Below, in pieces: positions 47,401 to 61,160 of a stretch of 64,000 nt of DNA. The notes below the pieces were generated by a model. The model made no database searches, was not told where the DNA came from, and worked only from the letters and a program-made list of their open reading frames with translations. Source of the stretch: Siphonodentalium dalli (lineage: Eukaryota; Mollusca; Scaphopoda; Gadilida; Siphonodentaliidae). The DNA lies in assembly GCA_032622095.1 (NCBI GenBank), contig CP136066.1, positions 52,046,609-52,110,608 of the forward strand, given 5' to 3'. Within the stretch, counting starts at the first letter, position 1, and each line of letters starts with the position of its first letter. The position numbers and the translations under genes were made by a program.

Positions 47401-48300
47401 TCTGGGGGGTGGAGAAAACAAATACTCAATTCAATTAGTTTATTCTCTTAAACTCATATTACATTTTCATGAGTATTAAGACATAATTTCCGGCACGTAG
47501 GCTGGGGGTGGAGAACAAAATTCCGACACGTAGGCTGGGGTGGTGGGTGTCAAAATAAGCCCAAAGCATTTTTTTCCGTGACAAAATTATTTTTTTTCCT
47601 TCTCAACTTTTATTGGATTTTTACTAGTTTGTACTGGTTTGTAACACTAAGAAATCAATACTAAGGAACTGCAGCAACACAGTTACACTAAACACACTAG
47701 GGCCATTGGATGTTGGTTTGTGCCTCTTTAGGACAAGGGAAAGTATTCTTAATGCAGCTGAATCGCCCATGCAGTATTCTATGTAATTAACATCAAATAA
47801 GGACAACTTTAAAGACATAAATTTAATGCCAAATCTGGTCAAACATGGACATTAAACACTGATGTATACACTGATGTATAAAGAAAAAAACATGTAACAT
47901 ACCTAGACTTGTGAGTGGATAACACAATTAACTCATATGTGACAAAAGAGATAGAAAATTGTAATAATTCACAATCTCATGAATTAGTTAATACAGGTTT
48001 CTACTAAAAGTGTAGGTTTGTTTTGTATTATATGCTTTACTCTCACATGCTACACTTGAGCAGTCCAATAGAAATAATGCCTTTTCTGAATTCATACAAG
48101 ATTCCTGAATTCATACAAGATAAACTGTGAACGTTATAAAATTCCTAACCAATCCTGACCAATCTGAATCAGTTGGAATCGATCATAGCATTAACTGTCT
48201 TTGATTTCCCATTGGTGCTCCCGGTGCTCTAGTGTATTGCTATATGTGCGATAAACATGTTTTAGTAATGTCTAATGACTCTGGGTAGCATATAATAATT
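47401..48300. other. Gene-free stretch
   Basis: Includes two copies of CACGTAGGCTGGGG (near 47494 and 47528); otherwise unremarkable AT-rich sequence. Confidence 0.5.
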
Positions 48301-48416
48301 TAACCTATCTGATATAATACAATCACCTATCTGGTGTTAAACAATATCACCTATCTGGTGTAAAACAAAATCACCTATCTGGTATAGAGCAATATCTACT
48401 ACCTGGTGTATAGACA
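48301..48416 (+). repeat. Short tandem repeat, about 23-25 bp unit
   Basis: Five imperfect copies of CACCTATCTGGTGTAAAACA with AATAT/AAAAT between. Each copy contains the small palindrome CACC...GGTG. Confidence 0.85.
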
Positions 48417-48743
48417 TAATATTTTTTATAAATTTCCATAACAAAGTAACAAAACACAAAAACTAAAAAGGTTTCTAAAAATGACTACCACACATATTTG
48501 GTACTAAAACAGTGGCTATTAATTATGATTAACCGTGCGCGCTGTGTCAGTGACCGGTTACCCACTCATGCTTAGCTGCTATTCACAATAGCAATAAAGC
48601 TGCCTAATAGGTTTTGTGACGAGAAGGAAATTGAATGCAATCTGGACACAATACAATGACTTCAGTTTAGCAATAAAATGTTCGATGGTATATAAATATT
48701 AGAACGTCAGTTTGTCTATAAATGTTCGATATAATATAATGAT

Positions 48744-48878
48744 TAGAGCATATCTTGTCGTTGACATCGCGAATGTAGTGGCCAGTGGGAATGGTGTAGT
48801 TCACTCGCCTTCGGCTCATGAACTACACCCTTCCCACTGGCCACTACATTCGCATAGTCAACTCCAAGCCATGCTCTA
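48744..48878. repeat. 135-bp hairpin (long palindrome) 2
   Basis: TAGAGCAT pairs with ATGCTCTA. The arms carry CGAATGTAGTGGCCAGTGGG and GGTGTAGTTCA and their complements, with a few bulges, meeting at CTCGCCTTCGGCTCA. The apex resembles hairpin 1 (CTCGCTGAAGCTCG in its complement). Confidence 0.9.
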
Positions 48879-48879
48879 T

Positions 48880-49339
48880 TCATATACTAAGCTTTAAAAT
48901 AAATTGACTGCAGAGCGGTGGAAATATGATATTTAACAAAAACGATTAATGATGCCATATCTTGGGAGGCCGTCAAAACCTCCAGCGTGGTCTACTGGGT
49001 CAGAGTCTGACTGTCATGTTATCTGCGACATTTAAATCTGTAAGTGTTTGATTCATGTTTCTAGGGACAAAATCCACTGCAGTCAAGAATATACTGCTAG
49101 AGTCCAGTACTGCTGTTCATTACTAGATTCACTGAATCTCAATGGAGGAGATTTGGTCCTGGTTTTCTCTGTATGTTTGTGTTTTGCGTTCCACAAGGGG
49201 GTGGGTGTCAAAACATGGCTGGAAAAAAAACTCTATGAAATGGAAAAAAAATTGGGGTTGGGTGTGGGTGGGTCCAAAAAGTGGTCATCGGCAAAAAAGT
49301 AGCATACGTGTCTAGAATTATGTTTCGACCCCCCCCCCC
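48880..49339. other. Gene-free stretch
   Basis: An 84-codon frame (49048-49302) overlaps G-rich low-complexity sequence and has no recognised domain. Confidence 0.5.
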
Positions 49340-49605
49340 CATGTTATACACGGGTAAAACCATGGTTTACATGAATCTACTCTGGTAAAACCCATGTGAA
49401 AAGGACATACACATGTAAATCCCTAGTAAAGGCATGGTGTACCCCGCTTTACTCTCGTAAAATGCTGGTGAAACAGGACATTCGATGGTAAACCCCATGC
49501 CAATCAGAACATACTATAGTAAATTATTGATATAGTCATGGTGTGACAGATTATACTCTGGTAAAACATTGGTGAAACGGGATATACTCTGGTACCTGTT
49601 TAAAT
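49340..49605 (+). repeat. Diverged copy of the 99-bp minisatellite family
   Basis: Two to three degraded units with ACACGGGTAAAACCATGG, ACTCTCGTAAAATGCTGGTG and TATTGATATAGTCATGGTG. It is preceded by a C run (49329-49340). Confidence 0.75.
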
Positions 49606-50888
49606 TCACTTCTTCTGAACAAAAACGTTCTTTAACGTTTTTGATTTTTTTTAAATTTCTGAGTATCACCATTATATAGTCAATATAAATTTCTTCGCAG
49701 AGAAAAGGTGCTCTTTAAAAAACGCATAAATGCAATAGTCATCAGTTACTTAAAACCCTGGCACTATAATCATAGTGCTTTGTATATGGATTTTGTAAAT
49801 AATTTAATTCAATATTCCCTAGTATTAATGTTACGTTGTAGCTAATAACACATCCTGTGATTTCGAATGGGGTGGAGTTATACCATACAATAATATACAA
49901 GTAATACAAGGGGAATGATGGTATAATCTCAGTCTTATTGCTAGACTAAAGTCAGTTTGTTGTCATTGGAGCAGTTCAGACTTGATTTAAGTCTACACTG
50001 ATATCCTACAAAACGTATTTCAATCATGCAGGGACAAGCGTGCAGGTGGGTTGGGTTTGTTGTTTTTTGTATATTTAAGTCTGGAAACAACTCTGCAAGA
50101 TCCAATCAATCGGTTTACATCCCATTTATTAGCGACATATGGCATCGTAGATCTCAATATTAATGTGTTAACATCTCACCGATCCGCGTGTTACTTAACT
50201 CAGGTCTGTCGAAAAGCGGCGGTTCTTCATTTAGAGGACTCGTCACCGGGTTATTTGGAACTGATGATGATATCGGTGAAATTTTGACCTTTTAACATAA
50301 TACACCTCTCCTAAAGACTACATATGGATATACTATCTTCCTCTCCTTCTACAGCATACATGTATACTATTTAAATGCATAATTTAACCCTTTGGCTATA
50401 AACTTTATTCAGCCTTTTGCATACGCTCCAAATTACTTTCTAAAAAAATTAATGGCCCAACATCAGGTTACGATCTTGGTACTTCCATTTGTTAACTGTG
50501 ATGACAGTGTCCTGGCTGTGACTTATAACTATATTTCACTATTTAGACCTCTTGCAAAACACTCCATCTTAGTTGTCACATGGCGTACACGGCCTATATG
50601 TGAGCAGCATTTCTAATGTTATGCTCCGCCGCTAAGTTATCAATTTTCTTCTTTATATTTAGATGGCACACTATTAGAGCTCTTGTAGCTTACTACACGG
50701 TATATACCCAGGAAATATCATCGCCGCCTGTGTGTGTGTACCAGTGGTTTAGGACCCACCCTCGGTCTAGCGACATTCCTATCAAACCTTGAATAATATT
50801 ACAACATATCTCAATATACATGTGTTAACATCTCACCGCTGCGCGTGTTACTTCATTCAGGTCTGTCGGTAGCATCTTATATTAAATG
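49606..50888. other. Gene-free stretch before the satellite
   Basis: A 59-bp segment is duplicated (50152-50211 and 50811-50869, both with GTGTTAACATCTCACCG and CGCGTGTTACTT and CAGGTCTGTCG). Open frames of up to 78 codons show no recognised domain. Confidence 0.6.
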
Positions 50889-53800
50889 CATAGATATCCC
50901 ACTGAGTTAAACACCCCGATTATATGACTTCAAGGTACAATAAGCCATCTTTATATATCACTGTGTTACCCCGCTCATATGACTTCAAGGTACAATAAGC
51001 CATCTTTATATATCACTGAGTTTAACGCCCCGCTTATATGACTTCAAGGTACAATAAGCCATCTTTATATATCACTGAGTTTAACACCCCGCTCATATGA
51101 CTTCAAGGTACAATAAGCCATCTTTATATATCACTGAGTTTAACACTCCGCTTATATGACTTCAAGGTACAATAGGCCATCTTTATATATCACTGAGTTT
51201 AACACTCCGCTTATATGACTTCAAGGTACAATAAGCCATCTTTATATATCACTGAGTTTAACACTCCGCTTATATGACTTCAAGGTACAATAAACCATCT
51301 TTATATATCACTGAGTTTAACACCCCGCTTATATGACTTCAAGGTACAATAAGCCATCTTTATATATCACTGAGTTTAACACCCCGCTTATATGACTTCA
51401 AGGTACAATAAGCCATCTTTATATATCACTGAGTTTAACACCCCGCTTATATGACTTCAAGGTACAATAAGCCATCTTTATATATCACTGAGTTTAACAC
51501 TCCGCTTATATGACTTCAAGGTACAATAAGCCATCTTTATATATCACTGAGTTTAACACCCCGCTTATATGACTTCAAGGTACAATAAGCCATCTTTATA
51601 TATCACTGAGTTTAACACCCCGCTTATATGACTTCAAGGTACAATAAGCCATCTTTATATATCACTGAGTTTAACACCCCGCTTATATGACTTCAAGGTA
51701 CAATAAGCCATCTTTATATATCACTGAGTTTAACACTCCGCTTATATGATTTCCAGGTACAATAAGCCATCTTTATATATCACTGAGTTTAACACTCCGC
51801 TTATATGACTTCAAGGTACAATAAGCCATCTTTATATATCACTGAGTTTAACATCCCGCTTATATGATTTCCAGGTACAATAAGCCATATTATATATCAC
51901 TGAGTTTAACACCCCGCTTATATGACTTCAAGGTACAATAAGCCATCTTTATATATCACTGAGTTTAACACCCCGCTTATATGACTTCAAGGTACAATAA
52001 GCCATCTTTATATATCACTGAGTTTAACACTCCGCTTATATGACTTCAAGGTACAATAAACCATCTTTATATATCACTGAGTTTAACACCCCGCTCATAT
52101 GACTTCAAGGTACAATACACCATCTTTATATATCACTGAGTTTAACACCCCGCTTATATGACTTCAAGGTACAATAAGCCATCTTTATATATCACTGAGT
52201 TTAACACCCCGCTTATATGACTTCAAGGTACAATAAGCCATCTGTATATATCACTGAGTTTAACACCCCGCTTATATGACTTCAAGGTACAATAAGCCAT
52301 CTGTATATATCACTGAGTTTAACACCCCGCTTATATGACTTCAAGGTACAATAAGCCATCTTTATATATCACTGAGTTTAACACCCCGCTTATATGACTT
52401 CAAGGTATAATAAGCCATCTTTATATATCACTGAGTTTAACACCCCGCTCATATGACTTCAAGGTACAATAAGCCATCTTTATATATCACTGAGTTTAAC
52501 ACCCCGCTTATATGACTTCAAGGTATAATAAGCCATCTTTATATATCACTGAGTTTAACACCCCGCTTATATGACTTCAATGTACAATAAGCCATCTTTA
52601 TATATCACTGAGTTTAACACCTCTCTTATATGACTTCAAGGTACAATAAGCGATCTTTATATATCACTGAGTTTAACACCCAGCTTATATGACTTCAAGG
52701 TACAATAAGCCATCTTTATATATCACTGAGTCTTAACACACCGCTTATATGACTTCAAGGTACAATAAGCCATCTTTATATATCACTGAGTTTAACACCC
52801 CGCTTATATGACTTCAAGGTACAATAAGCCATCTTTATATATCACTGAGTTTAACACCCCGCTTATATGACTTCAAGGTACAATAAACCATCTTTATATA
52901 TCACTGAGTTTAACACCCCGCTTATATGACTTCAAGGTACAATAACCCATCTTTATATATCACTGAGTTTAACACCCCGCTTATATGACTTCAAGGTACA
53001 ATAACCCATCTTTATATATCACTGAGTTTAACACCCCGCTTATATGACTTCAAGGTACAATAAGCCATCTTTATATATCACTGAGTTTAACACCCCGCTG
53101 ATATGACTTCAAGGTACAATAAGCCATCTTTATATATCAGAGTTTAACACCCCGCTTGTATGACTTCAAGGTACAATAAGCCATCTTTATATATCACTGA
53201 GTTTAACACCCCGCTTATATGACTTCAAGGTACAATAAGCCATCTTTATATATCACTGAGTTTAACACCTCTCTTATATGACTTCAATGTACAATAAGCC
53301 ATCTTTATATATCACTGAGTTTAACACCTCTCTTATATGACTTCAAGGTACAATAAGCCATCTTTATATATCACTGAGTTTAACACCCCGCTTATATGAC
53401 TTCAAGGTACAATAAGCCATCTTTATATATCACTGAGTTTAACACCCCGCTTATATGACTTCAATGTACAATAAGCCATCTTTATATATCACTGAGTTTA
53501 ACACCCCGCTTATATGACTTCAAGGTACATTAAGCCATCTTTATATATCACTGAGTTTAACACCCCGCTTATATGACTTCAATGTACAATAAGCCATCTT
53601 TATATATCACCGAGTTTAACACCCAGCTTATATGACTTCAAGGTACAATAAGCCATCTTTATATATCACTGAGTTTAACACCCCGGTTATATGACTTCAA
53701 GGTACAATAAGCCATCTTTATATATCACCGAGTTTAACACCCCGCTTATATGACTTCAAGGTACAATAAGCCATCTTTATATATCACTGAGTTTAACACC

Positions 53801-56800
53801 CCGCTTATATGACTTCAAGGTACAATAAGCCATCTTTATATATCACTGAGTTTAACACCCCACTTATATGACTTCAAGGTACAATAAGCCATCTTTATAT
53901 ATCACTGAGTTTAACACCCCGCTTATATGACTTCAAGGTACAATAAGCGATCTTTATATATCACTGAGTTTAACACCCAGCTTATATGACTTCAAGGTAC
54001 AATAAGCCATCTTTATATATCACTGAGTTTAACACCCCGCTTATATGACTTCAATGTACAATAAGCCATCTTTATATATCACTGAGTTTAACACCCCGCT
54101 TATATGACTGCAAGGTACAATAAGCCATCTTTATATATCACTGAGTTTAACACCCCGCTTATATGACTTCAATGTACAATAAGCCATCTTTATATATCAC
54201 CGAGTTTAACACCCAGCTTATATGACTTCAAGGTACAATAAGCCATCTTTATATATCACTGAGTTTAACACCCCGCTTATATGACTTCAAGGTACAATAA
54301 GCCATCTTTATATATCACTGAGTTTAACACCCCGCTTATATGACTTCAAGGTACAATAAGCCATCTTTATATATCACTGAGTTTAACACCCCGCTTATAT
54401 GACTTCAAGGTACAATAAGCGATCTTTATATATCACTGAGTTTAACACCCAGCTTATATGACTTCAAGGTACACTAAGCCATCTTTATATATCACTGAGT
54501 TTAACACCCCGCTTATATGACTTCAAGGTACAATAAGCCATCTTTATATATCACCGAGTTTAACACCCCGCTTATATGACTTCAAGGTACAATAAGCCAT
54601 CTTTATATATCACTGAGTTTAACACCCCGCTTATATGACTTCAATGTACAATAAGCCATCTTTATATATCACTGAGTTTAACACCCCGCTCATATGACTT
54701 CAAGGTACAATAAGCCATCTTTATATATCACTGAGTTTAACACCCCGCTTATATGACTTCAAGGTACAATAAGCCATCTTTATATATCACTGAGTTTAAC
54801 ACCCCGCTCATATGACTTCAAGGTACAATACACCATCTTTATATATCACTGAGTTTAACACCCCGCTTATATGACTTCAAGGTACAATAAGCCATCTTTA
54901 TATATCACTGAGTTTAACACCCCGCTTATATGACTTCAAGGTACAATAAGCCATCTGTATATATCACTGAGTTTAACACCCCGCTTATATGACTTCAAGG
55001 TACAATAAGCCATCTATATATCACTGAGTTTAACACCCCGCTTATATGACTTCAAGGTACAATAAGCCATCTTTATATATCACTGAGTTTAACACCCCGC
55101 TTATATGACTTCAAGGTATAATAAGCCATCTTTATATATCACTGAGTTTAACACCCCGCTCATATGACTTCAAGGTACAATAAGCCATCTTTATATATCA
55201 CTGAGTTTAACACCCCGCTTATATGACTTCAAGGTATAATAAGCCATCTTTATATATCACTGAGTTTAACACCCCGCTTATATGACTTCAATGTACAATA
55301 AGCCATCTTTATATATCAATGAGTTTAACACCTCTCTTATATGACTTCAAGGTACAATAAGCGATCTTTATATATCACTGAGTTTAACACCCAGCTTATA
55401 TGACTTCAAGGTACAATAAGCCATCTTTATATATCACTGAGTCTTAACACCCCGCTTATATGACTTCAAGGTACAATAAGCCATCTTTATATATCACTGA
55501 GTTTAACACCCCGCTTATATGACTTCAAGGTACAATAAGCCATCTTTATATATCACTGAGTTTAACACCCCGCTTATATGACTTCAAGGTACAATAAACC
55601 ATCTTTATATATCACTGAGTTTAACACCCCGCTTATATGACTTCAAGGTACAATAAGCCATCTTTATATATCACTGAGTTTAACACCCCGCTTATATGAC
55701 TTCAAGGTACAATAAGCCATCTTTATATATCACTGAGTTTAACACCCCGCTGATATGACTTCAAGGTACAATAAGCCATCTTTATATATCACTGAGTTTA
55801 ACACCCCGCTTATATGACTTCAAGGTACAATAAGCCATCTTTATATATCACTGAGTTTAACACCCCGCTTATACGACTTCAAGGTACAATAAGCCATCTT
55901 TATATATCACTGAGTTTAACACCTCTCTTATATGACTTCAATGTACAATAAGCCATCTTTATATACCACTGAGTTTAACACCTCTCTTATATGACTTCAA
56001 GGTACAATAAGCCATCTTTATATATCACTGAGTTTAACACCCCGCTTATATGACTTCAAGGTACAATAAGCCATCTTTATATATCACTGAGTTTAACACC
56101 CCGCTTATATGACTTCAATGTACAATAAGCCATCTTTATATATCACTGAGTTTAACACCCCGCTTATATGACTTCAAGGTACATTAAGCCATCTTTATAT
56201 ATCACTGAGTTTAACACCCCGCTTATATGACTTCAATGTACAATAAGCCATCTTTATATATCACCGAGTTTAACACCCAGCTTATATGACTTCAAGGTAC
56301 AATAAGCCATCTTTATATATCACTGAGTTTAACACCCCGCTTATATGACTTCAAGGTACAATAAGCCATCTTTATATATCACCGAGTTTAACACCCCGCT
56401 TATATGACTTCAAGTTACAATAAGCCATCTTTATATATCACTGAGTTTAACACCCCGCTTATATGACTTCAAGGTACAATAAGCCATCTTTATATATCAC
56501 TGAGTTTAACACCCCACTTATATGACTTCAAGGTACAATAAGCCATCTTTATATATCACTGAGTTTAACACCCCGCTTATATGACTTCAAGGTACAATAA
56601 GCGATCTTTATATATCACTGAGTTTAACACCCAGCTTATATGACTTCAAGGTACAATAAGCCATCTTTATATATCACTGAGTTTAACACCCCGCTTATAT
56701 GACTTCAAGGTACAATAAGCCATCTTTATATATCACCGAGTTTAACACCCCGCTTATATGACTTCAAGGTACAATAAGCCATCTTTATATATCACCGAGT

Positions 56801-58383
56801 TTAACACCCCGCTTATATGACTTCAATGTACAATAAGCCATCTTTATATATCACTGAGTTTAACACCCCGCTCATATGACTTCAATGTACAATAAGCCAT
56901 CTTTATATATCACTGAGTTTAACACCCCGCTTATATGACTTCAAGGTACAATAAGCCATCTTTATATATCACTGAGTTTAACACCCCGCTCATATGACTT
57001 CAAGGTACAATACACCATCTTTATATATCACTGAGTTTAACATCCCGCTTATATGACTTCAAGGTACAATAAGCCATCTTTATATATCACTGAGTTTAAC
57101 ACCCCGCTTATATGACTTCAAGGTACAATAAGCCATCTTTATATATCACTGAGTTTAACACCCCGCTTATATGACTTCAATGTACAATAAGCCATCTTTA
57201 TATATCACTGAGTTTAACACCTCTCTTATATGACTTCAAGGTACAATAAGCGATCTTTATATATCACTGAGTTTAACACCCAGCTTATATGACTTCAAGG
57301 TACAATAAGCCATCTTTATATATCACTGAGTCTTAACACCCCGCTTATATGACTTCAAGGTACAATAAGCCATCTTTATATATCACTGAGTTTAACACCC
57401 CGCTTATATGACTTCAAGGTACAATAAGCCATCTTTATATATCACTGAGTTTAACACCCCGCTTATATGACTTCAAGGTACAATAAGCCATCTTTATATA
57501 TCACTGAGTTTAACACCCCGCTTATATGACTTCAAGGTACAATAACCCATCTTTATATATCACTGAGTTTAACACCCCGCTTATATGACTTCAAGGTACA
57601 ATAACCCATCTTTATATATCACTGAGTTTAACACCCCGCTTATATGACTTCAAGGTACAATAAGCCATCTTTATATATCACTGAGTTTAACACCCCGCTT
57701 ATATGACTTCAAGGTACAATAAGCCATCTTTATATATCACTGAGTTTAACACCCCGCTGATATGACTTCAAGGTACAATAAGCCATCTTTATATATCACT
57801 GAGTTTAACACCCCGCTTATATGACTTCAATGTACAATAAGCCATCTTTATATATCACTGAGTTTAACACCCCGCTTATATGACTTCAAGGTACAATAAG
57901 CCATCTTTATATATCACTGAGTTTAACACCCCGCTGATATGACTTCAAGGTACAATAAGCCATCTTTATATATCACTGAGTTTAACACCCCGCTGATATG
58001 ACTTCAAGGTACAATAAGCCATCTTTATATATCACTGAGTTTAACACCCCGCTTATATGACTTCAAGGTACAATAAGCCATCTTTATATATCACTGAGTT
58101 TAACACCCCGCTTATATGACTTCAAGGTACAATAAGCCATCTTTATATATCACTGAGTTTAACACCCCGCTTATATGACTTCAAGGTACAGTAAGCCATC
58201 TTTATATATCACTGAGTTTAACACCCCGCTTATATGACTTCAATGTACAATAAGCCATCTTTATATATCACTGAGTTTAACACCCCGCTTATATGACTTC
58301 AAGGTACAATAAGCCATCTTTATATATCACTGAGTTTAACACCCCGCTTATATGACTTCAAGGTACAATAAGCCATCTTTATC
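50889..58383 (+). repeat. 59-bp satellite, about 127 copies, with higher-order blocks
   Basis: The unit is 59 bp, with key phrases CACTGAGTTTAACACCCCGC, TTATATGACTTCAAGGTACA and ATAAGCCATCTTTATATAT. The first unit is degenerate (50889-50950). A signature run of variant units (CCTCTCTTATATG, then GCGATCT, then CCCAGCTT, then GAGTCTTAAC) occurs at 52620-52740, 55330-55450 and 57215-57340, so blocks of about 2.71 kb (46 units) and 1.89 kb (32 units) were copied. One unit near 53140 has a 4-bp deletion. No open reading frame of note. It resembles heterochromatic or centromere-type satellite in organisation; function is inference. Confidence 0.97.
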
Positions 58384-58680
58384 ATGATTGGCGAGTTACA
58401 TTAATTTTATTATAAGCGGTCAGTCTTTGAGTTTATTACACGATTGTTCCTAGAAGTGCAGTGTTATTGCTGTTCCATATTTACAAATACGTATGGGACG
58501 TATGTTCCATACGCATCTCGTTGACGTAAAATGACGTACATGACGTTCGCATCAACCATGAAACCGGAACTATAAAATAAAAGCATCATCACACATGACA
58601 AACACGCCCTTTGTATGCCTAAATAAACCTAAGTCTGTATTTTTAATGCACGGAGTCCAGGACGCGAAGCGTGTAAGAAA
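58384..58680. other. Spacer between satellite and hairpin 3
   Basis: Nothing recognised except CGTATGGGACGTATGTTCCATACG, a small palindrome near 58490. Confidence 0.5.
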
Positions 58681-58826
58681 CACAGAACGACACAATGTAT
58701 AAATGGGTTTGTCGATAAGGAACGAGTGCTGTCGCGGAAGGATAGAACGAGCCTCTTGTTCTATCCTTCCGTGACAGCACTCGTGCCGTATCGACAAACC
58801 CATTTACACATGGTGTCGTTCTGTGT
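58681..58826. repeat. 146-bp hairpin (long palindrome) 3
   Basis: CACAGAACGACAC pairs with GTGTCGTTCTGTG. The arms hold AAATGGGTTTGTCGATA, GAACGAGTGCTGTC, GGAAGGATAGAAC and their complements with few mismatches, around a short GAGCCTCT loop. Confidence 0.9.
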
Positions 58827-59589
58827 ATTTATTAGACGCAACATAGAGAACTTCCCACGGTTGGGAGAGATTGTATCAGATGTAGACCTGCTGCACAAGT
58901 ACGAATTCAAATTGTATGTAGAAAAGGAATTCATTCACATACGTTAGAGCCGACCATCACTAGCAATTTATACAATATGTATATATGTGTGTAATTTAAA
59001 TTTATTTTCTCTCTATTTTCCAGGCAATATCCACTGTGCAGGTGTCATATTTTTGGACACAGTTTTTTTATTTTATTGTGCCAACTTCTCATATTCCCAT
59101 CTATTTTCAGATTTATATTTTACAGTAACGGTTATTGTGCGATCGGGTGACATGGATAATGCTTTTATAATAGTGATTATGCTGGCTTTAAAGATGCATA
59201 GCGCGAACGCTTGATATTTTATAACCGGACGCTCGACTCTTTAACATTTTAAGATGAAAACTTATTTGAATATTTTTTTATTTTCAGACCACATAGTTTT
59301 TGTGCGGTATTGTTTCACTGATGAGGTTAACCAGAAGTCATATGTCATCATCTTTATTAACATATATATGTGTATAATTTGTATTTTCTATTTCAAATTT
59401 CCGAGCAATATACAGGCGTCCTATTTTGAACATTTATTAGTCGAGGGCGGGCGGACCTAAAGAATGCCTTATAACTTTGACATTTGTGAACGGATTAAAA
59501 AAAAAATTGGTATGTGAGTTGCTCCCAATGACTATTTACTGCCTGTAGACAATGGGTCACGTCCGAACTTTTTGACAAGAGTTATCAAC
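58827..59589. other. Gene-free stretch with a diverged duplication
   Basis: 59070-59215 (GTGCCAACTTC, CTATTTTCA, GATGACAT-like phrases) resembles 60088-60225. 58975-59060 resembles 59355-59435 (ATATATATGTGT, CAATATNCANNNTGCAGG-like). No gene recognised. Confidence 0.5.
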
Positions 59590-60030
59590 TTATCCATCTT
59601 AGATGGTTTTTAGTCAAGTTTTTCACCGTTAGCACGATAACTCACTCAAATATTGACCAATTTCAACAATATTTGGTATATGAGACTCTTGCAACAATAT
59701 CTCTGACGTGTTCGAAAACCAGGTTTGTCCGAATTTTTTTTCGGAGTTATGGGTCTTAGTTTGTCTATGTTTAGCAATTTTATCACCGTTAGCGCGGTAA
59801 CTCGATGAAATATTAACCGATTTAAACAATATTTGGTATATGAGTCTCTTGCAACAATATCTCGGACGAGTTCGAAAACCTGGTTTGTCCGAAAAAATTT
59901 CCGGAAGTTATGGGTCTTAGTTTGTCTATTTTAATAACAATGTTATCACCGTTAGTGCGATAACTCAATGAAATATTAACGGATTCAATTGATATTTGGT
60001 ATATAGGTCTATTGTGCACCTTATTGGCAG
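59590..60030. repeat. 162-bp tandem repeat, about 2.6 copies
   Basis: TCACCGTTAGCACGATAACTC at 59622 recurs with changes at 59784 and 59946 (period 162). Between them are AATATTTGGTATATGAGTCT, TTGCAACAATATCTC, GTTCGAAAACC and GGTTTGTCCGA. As 162 is divisible by three, minus-strand frames of 65-66 codons appear in each unit; they are probably incidental. It sits between the two halves of the 59070/60088 duplication. Confidence 0.85.
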
Positions 60031-60224
60031 AAGTTTGGTTCGGCTGCCAAAAAACTCGACAAAAGCATCTTAGATGCGTACCCCTTGTTTATTATTTCAT
60101 CGTGCCAACTTCACATTTGTCACTCTATTTTCATATATATATATACCTTACAATTATCCACCAAAGCGATATGTATCCGATTGGATGACATGAATTATCG
60201 ATTATGCTGTCCACTCTAATGGAT

Positions 60225-60440
60225 TAAAGGGGCACTGTACACTAAATCCGGACAATTATTGGACCATCTCCTTTTATACTCCACAGAATATATGCAAAAA
60301 ATGAATGAATTTGAGCCATGGATTAGTGCAAAATACATTCATGTGCTATATCTACGATGCAAACAACCTGGTAATTAAAATGAATTTATGACTCCATGTG
60401 CACTCATCCAATGCTCATCCAAGGCTCAAATGTATAATTG
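60225..60440. other. Short gene-free spacer
   Basis: AT-rich, nothing recognised. Confidence 0.4.
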
Positions 60441-60865
60441 TATCCATAAATGTTCTATTTCGAATATAAATTGGTAAATTTCGCGTATATATTTGACGCA
60501 AATTCCACGTATATTTGAAATTTAACGAATCAATTGAAAGTGTTATTTCGAAAATAAATGGTCCGTAAATTCTATTATTTTTTTTATTTTAACGCATCCG
60601 TAAATGTGTTATTTCGAAAATAAATTATCTGTAAATTAATTCCATGTATTTTAAAAATTTAATGCATCCATAAATGTGTTATTTGATATATAATTGATGC
60701 GCAAATTCAACATATATATTTGAACACATGTGTTATTTCGAAAATACATGATCCGTAAATTCCAGGTATTTTTTTTAAATTCCACGTAAATGTCGAAGAA
60801 TGCGTGTCCGTAAATCTCATGTAAATTTCAAATTTACGTGATCCGTATATGCCGTAAATCTAGAC
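60441..60865 (+). repeat. Degenerate AT-rich tandem repeat
   Basis: Five to six ragged copies of GTGTTATTTCGAAAATAAAT followed by ATCCGTAAATTCCACGTAT, spaced about 60-75 bp. Lies just upstream of the duplicated TRIM-like block. Confidence 0.75.
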
Positions 60866-61160
60866 ATTTAATTAATGGAAAATATATGACGTTTACATGA
60901 AATTAAATTCCAAATTTCGTGCCGTGACTGAGACACACATTTTGTAACTATTTGACGAAATGTTCAATGGATGAATAATCTTATAGCTTGTGGGGAGGAC
61001 CTCGGACTAGAAACGCAATAAAATATTCTACTTGTTTATACTCCAAAATGTTAAATATGATTTATGTTTCTGTTCCGGTGCCAAGCCACGCATAAAAGGC
61101 ACATAAAAAGTCTGAGTCCAAAATCCAATGTCTATCACTTCTCTTTAACTAAAATATACT

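Noticed and set aside
46423-47429. Antisense frames with a 33-residue repeat
   Set aside because: By-product of the 99-bp minisatellite period; the frames start and stop with unit variants.
50889-58383. CRISPR-like appearance of a regular short repeat array
   Set aside because: The 59-bp unit is repeated without unique spacers, variation is by point changes, and the setting is a eukaryotic genome.
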